A stretch of DNA of 64,000 nt, taken from positions 310,001-374,000 of the forward strand of contig CAWIED010000002.1 in the NCBI GenBank assembly GCA_963835085.1, given 5' to 3'. Numbering within the stretch: the first letter of the stretch is position 1; each line of letters opens with the position of its first letter. The notes under the pieces were generated by a model. That model was not told where the DNA came from and made no database searches. It was given only the letters and a program-made list of their open reading frames with translations. Below, in pieces: positions 63,458-64,000 of this stretch. The position numbers and the translations under genes are program-made. This DNA is from JBDIAG01 sp963835085. Lineage in GTDB: Bacteria; Actinomycetota; Actinomycetes; Actinomycetales; CAWJMD01.

Positions 63458-63475
63458 CTAAATGTCTATTTAGAC
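63458..63475. promoter_or_regulatory. Overlapping AT-rich palindromes
   Basis: CTAAATGTCTATTTAG (63458-63473) and GTCTATTTAGAC (63464-63475) overlap as perfect dyads, in the spacer 58 bp before the MerR gene. AT-rich in a GC-rich genome, this stands out and may be an operator for an unknown regulator. Confidence 0.5.
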
Positions 63476-63494
63476 GTGCCTCCGAGCTGTGGGC

Positions 63495-63525
63495 TTGACC
63501 CTGACGCACGGTGAGGCAGCAATCT
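63495..63525 (+). promoter_or_regulatory. Probable MerR-type promoter
   Basis: TTGACC (63495-63500) and CAATCT (63520-63525) are separated by 19 bp, the unusually long spacer of MerR-controlled promoters. A partial dyad CCTGACG-CAC-GGTGAGG lies between them. The predicted start would put the transcript close to the gene's ATG. Confidence 0.55.
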
Positions 63526-63532
63526 TGTGGCC

Positions 63533-64000
63533 ATGACCGACGAGCAGCTGGTGTTCACGGTCGGCCAAGCGGCTGACCGACTCAGTGTGACTGTGCGAAC
63601 TCTGCATCACTATGACGAGATCGGCCTTGTCGTGCCCAGCGGCCGGTCGACTGCCGGGTACCGGCTGTACACGGAGGCGGATCTGGCGCGACTGCAGAAC
63701 GTCGTGCTCTATCGCCGGCTGGAGATTCCGCTGGACCAGATCGCTTCATTGCTCGAATCAGGTGATGCGAGAAAGCATCTCAAGCGTCAGCGCGACGCGG
63801 TCAGGTCCAGGCTGCGCGAGCTGCAGGGGCTCGTCGCAGCGATCGATCGAGCGTTGGAGGCTCAGATGACCAACTACCGGATCACTGCCGAAGAGCAACG
63901 TGAGCTGTTCGGAGAGGACTTCGACGACAGTTACGCCGCCGAGGCCGAGCACCGGTGGGGTGACCTGCCGGAGTATCAGGAGTCGCAGCGTCGGGCCAGC
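63533..64000 (+). CDS. MerR family regulator, TipAL-like (partial)
   Basis: The first 156 codons of a MerR regulator, cut by the window end. The HTH is FTVGQAADRLSVTVRTLHHYDEIGL, followed by the wing (TAGYRLYTEADLARLQ) and a coiled-coil dimer helix. The segment MTNYRITAEEQRELFGEDF onward is the start of a TipAS drug-sensing domain, as in TipAL, which binds thiopeptides; multidrug sensing is a plausible role. ATG 63533. Confidence 0.9.
   Translation, partial: MTDEQLVFTVGQAADRLSVTVRTLHHYDEIGLVVPSGRSTAGYRLYTEADLARLQNVVLYRRLEIPLDQIASLLESGDARKHLKRQRDAVRSRLRELQGLVAAIDRALEAQMTNYRITAEEQRELFGEDFDDSYAAEAEHRWGDLPEYQESQRRAS

Overview
The window is high-GC DNA from an actinobacterium (Actinomycetota). 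No single gene proves this, but the combination is characteristic: a complete conservon (cvnABCD), a PIG-L amidase of the mycothiol Mca/MshB type, a PAC2 protein, monomeric isocitrate dehydrogenase, GTP-type PEP carboxykinase, a TetR/fadA2-fabG4-htdX cluster like the mycobacterial one, and an LCP cell-wall ligase. Many starts are GTG or TTG with GGAGG-type ribosome binding sites. I cannot name the genus. I see no phage, transposase, integrase or CRISPR array.

Layout. 1-5.4 kb: the end of a GGDEF-EAL protein, an unusual phosphoesterase-sedolisin fusion, and a HEAT-repeat gene that is frameshifted near its 3' end. 5.4-8.2 kb: quinone oxidoreductase, methionine aminopeptidase, and a MobA-like nucleotidyltransferase. 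8.3-12.6 kb: the conservon. 13-26 kb: central metabolism (glycogen phosphorylase, TRIC-type membrane protein, GST-like reductase, cysK-cysE, icd, an aldehyde dehydrogenase, PAC2, a glycogen-debranching-like glucosidase, a thioesterase). 26.9-34.6 kb: a large PEP-utilising dikinase of rifampicin-phosphotransferase layout, tRNA-Ser(TGA), and the TetR/fadA2/fabG4/htdX lipid cluster. 34.6-35.85 kb: a gene-free block with a 73-bp tandem repeat, a strong hairpin and a second short repeat. 35.85-49.1 kb: tdh-kbl, MFS permease, LCP protein, tRNA-Ser(GCT), Mca-like amidase, pckG, lipoprotein, YigZ-like protein, GH13 enzyme. 49.1-57.9 kb: an accessory catabolic block with a LacI regulator, a self-sufficient P450-reductase fusion, an aldo/keto reductase, a creatininase-family gene broken by an amber codon, a Gfo/Idh dehydrogenase, a cyclase-type hydrolase and a second P450 with its own ferredoxin. 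58.3-64 kb: FocA/NirC channel, a small membrane ORF beside a frameshifted NERD gene, a permease/universal-stress-protein pair, and the start of a TipA-like MerR regulator.

The most interesting signals are four. First, the LacI block: near-identical GCACGTGC-centred operators lie upstream of the P450-led operon (as a paired site) and upstream of the LacI gene, which defines a small regulon of unknown substrate. Second, the single-chain phosphoesterase plus S53 protease. Third, families of palindromic intergenic elements lying just downstream of + strand genes; one family has compensatory base changes between copies. Fourth, the 73-bp non-coding tandem array. Several genes are disrupted (HEAT, creatininase, NERD), and I report each as either a true lesion or an assembly error.
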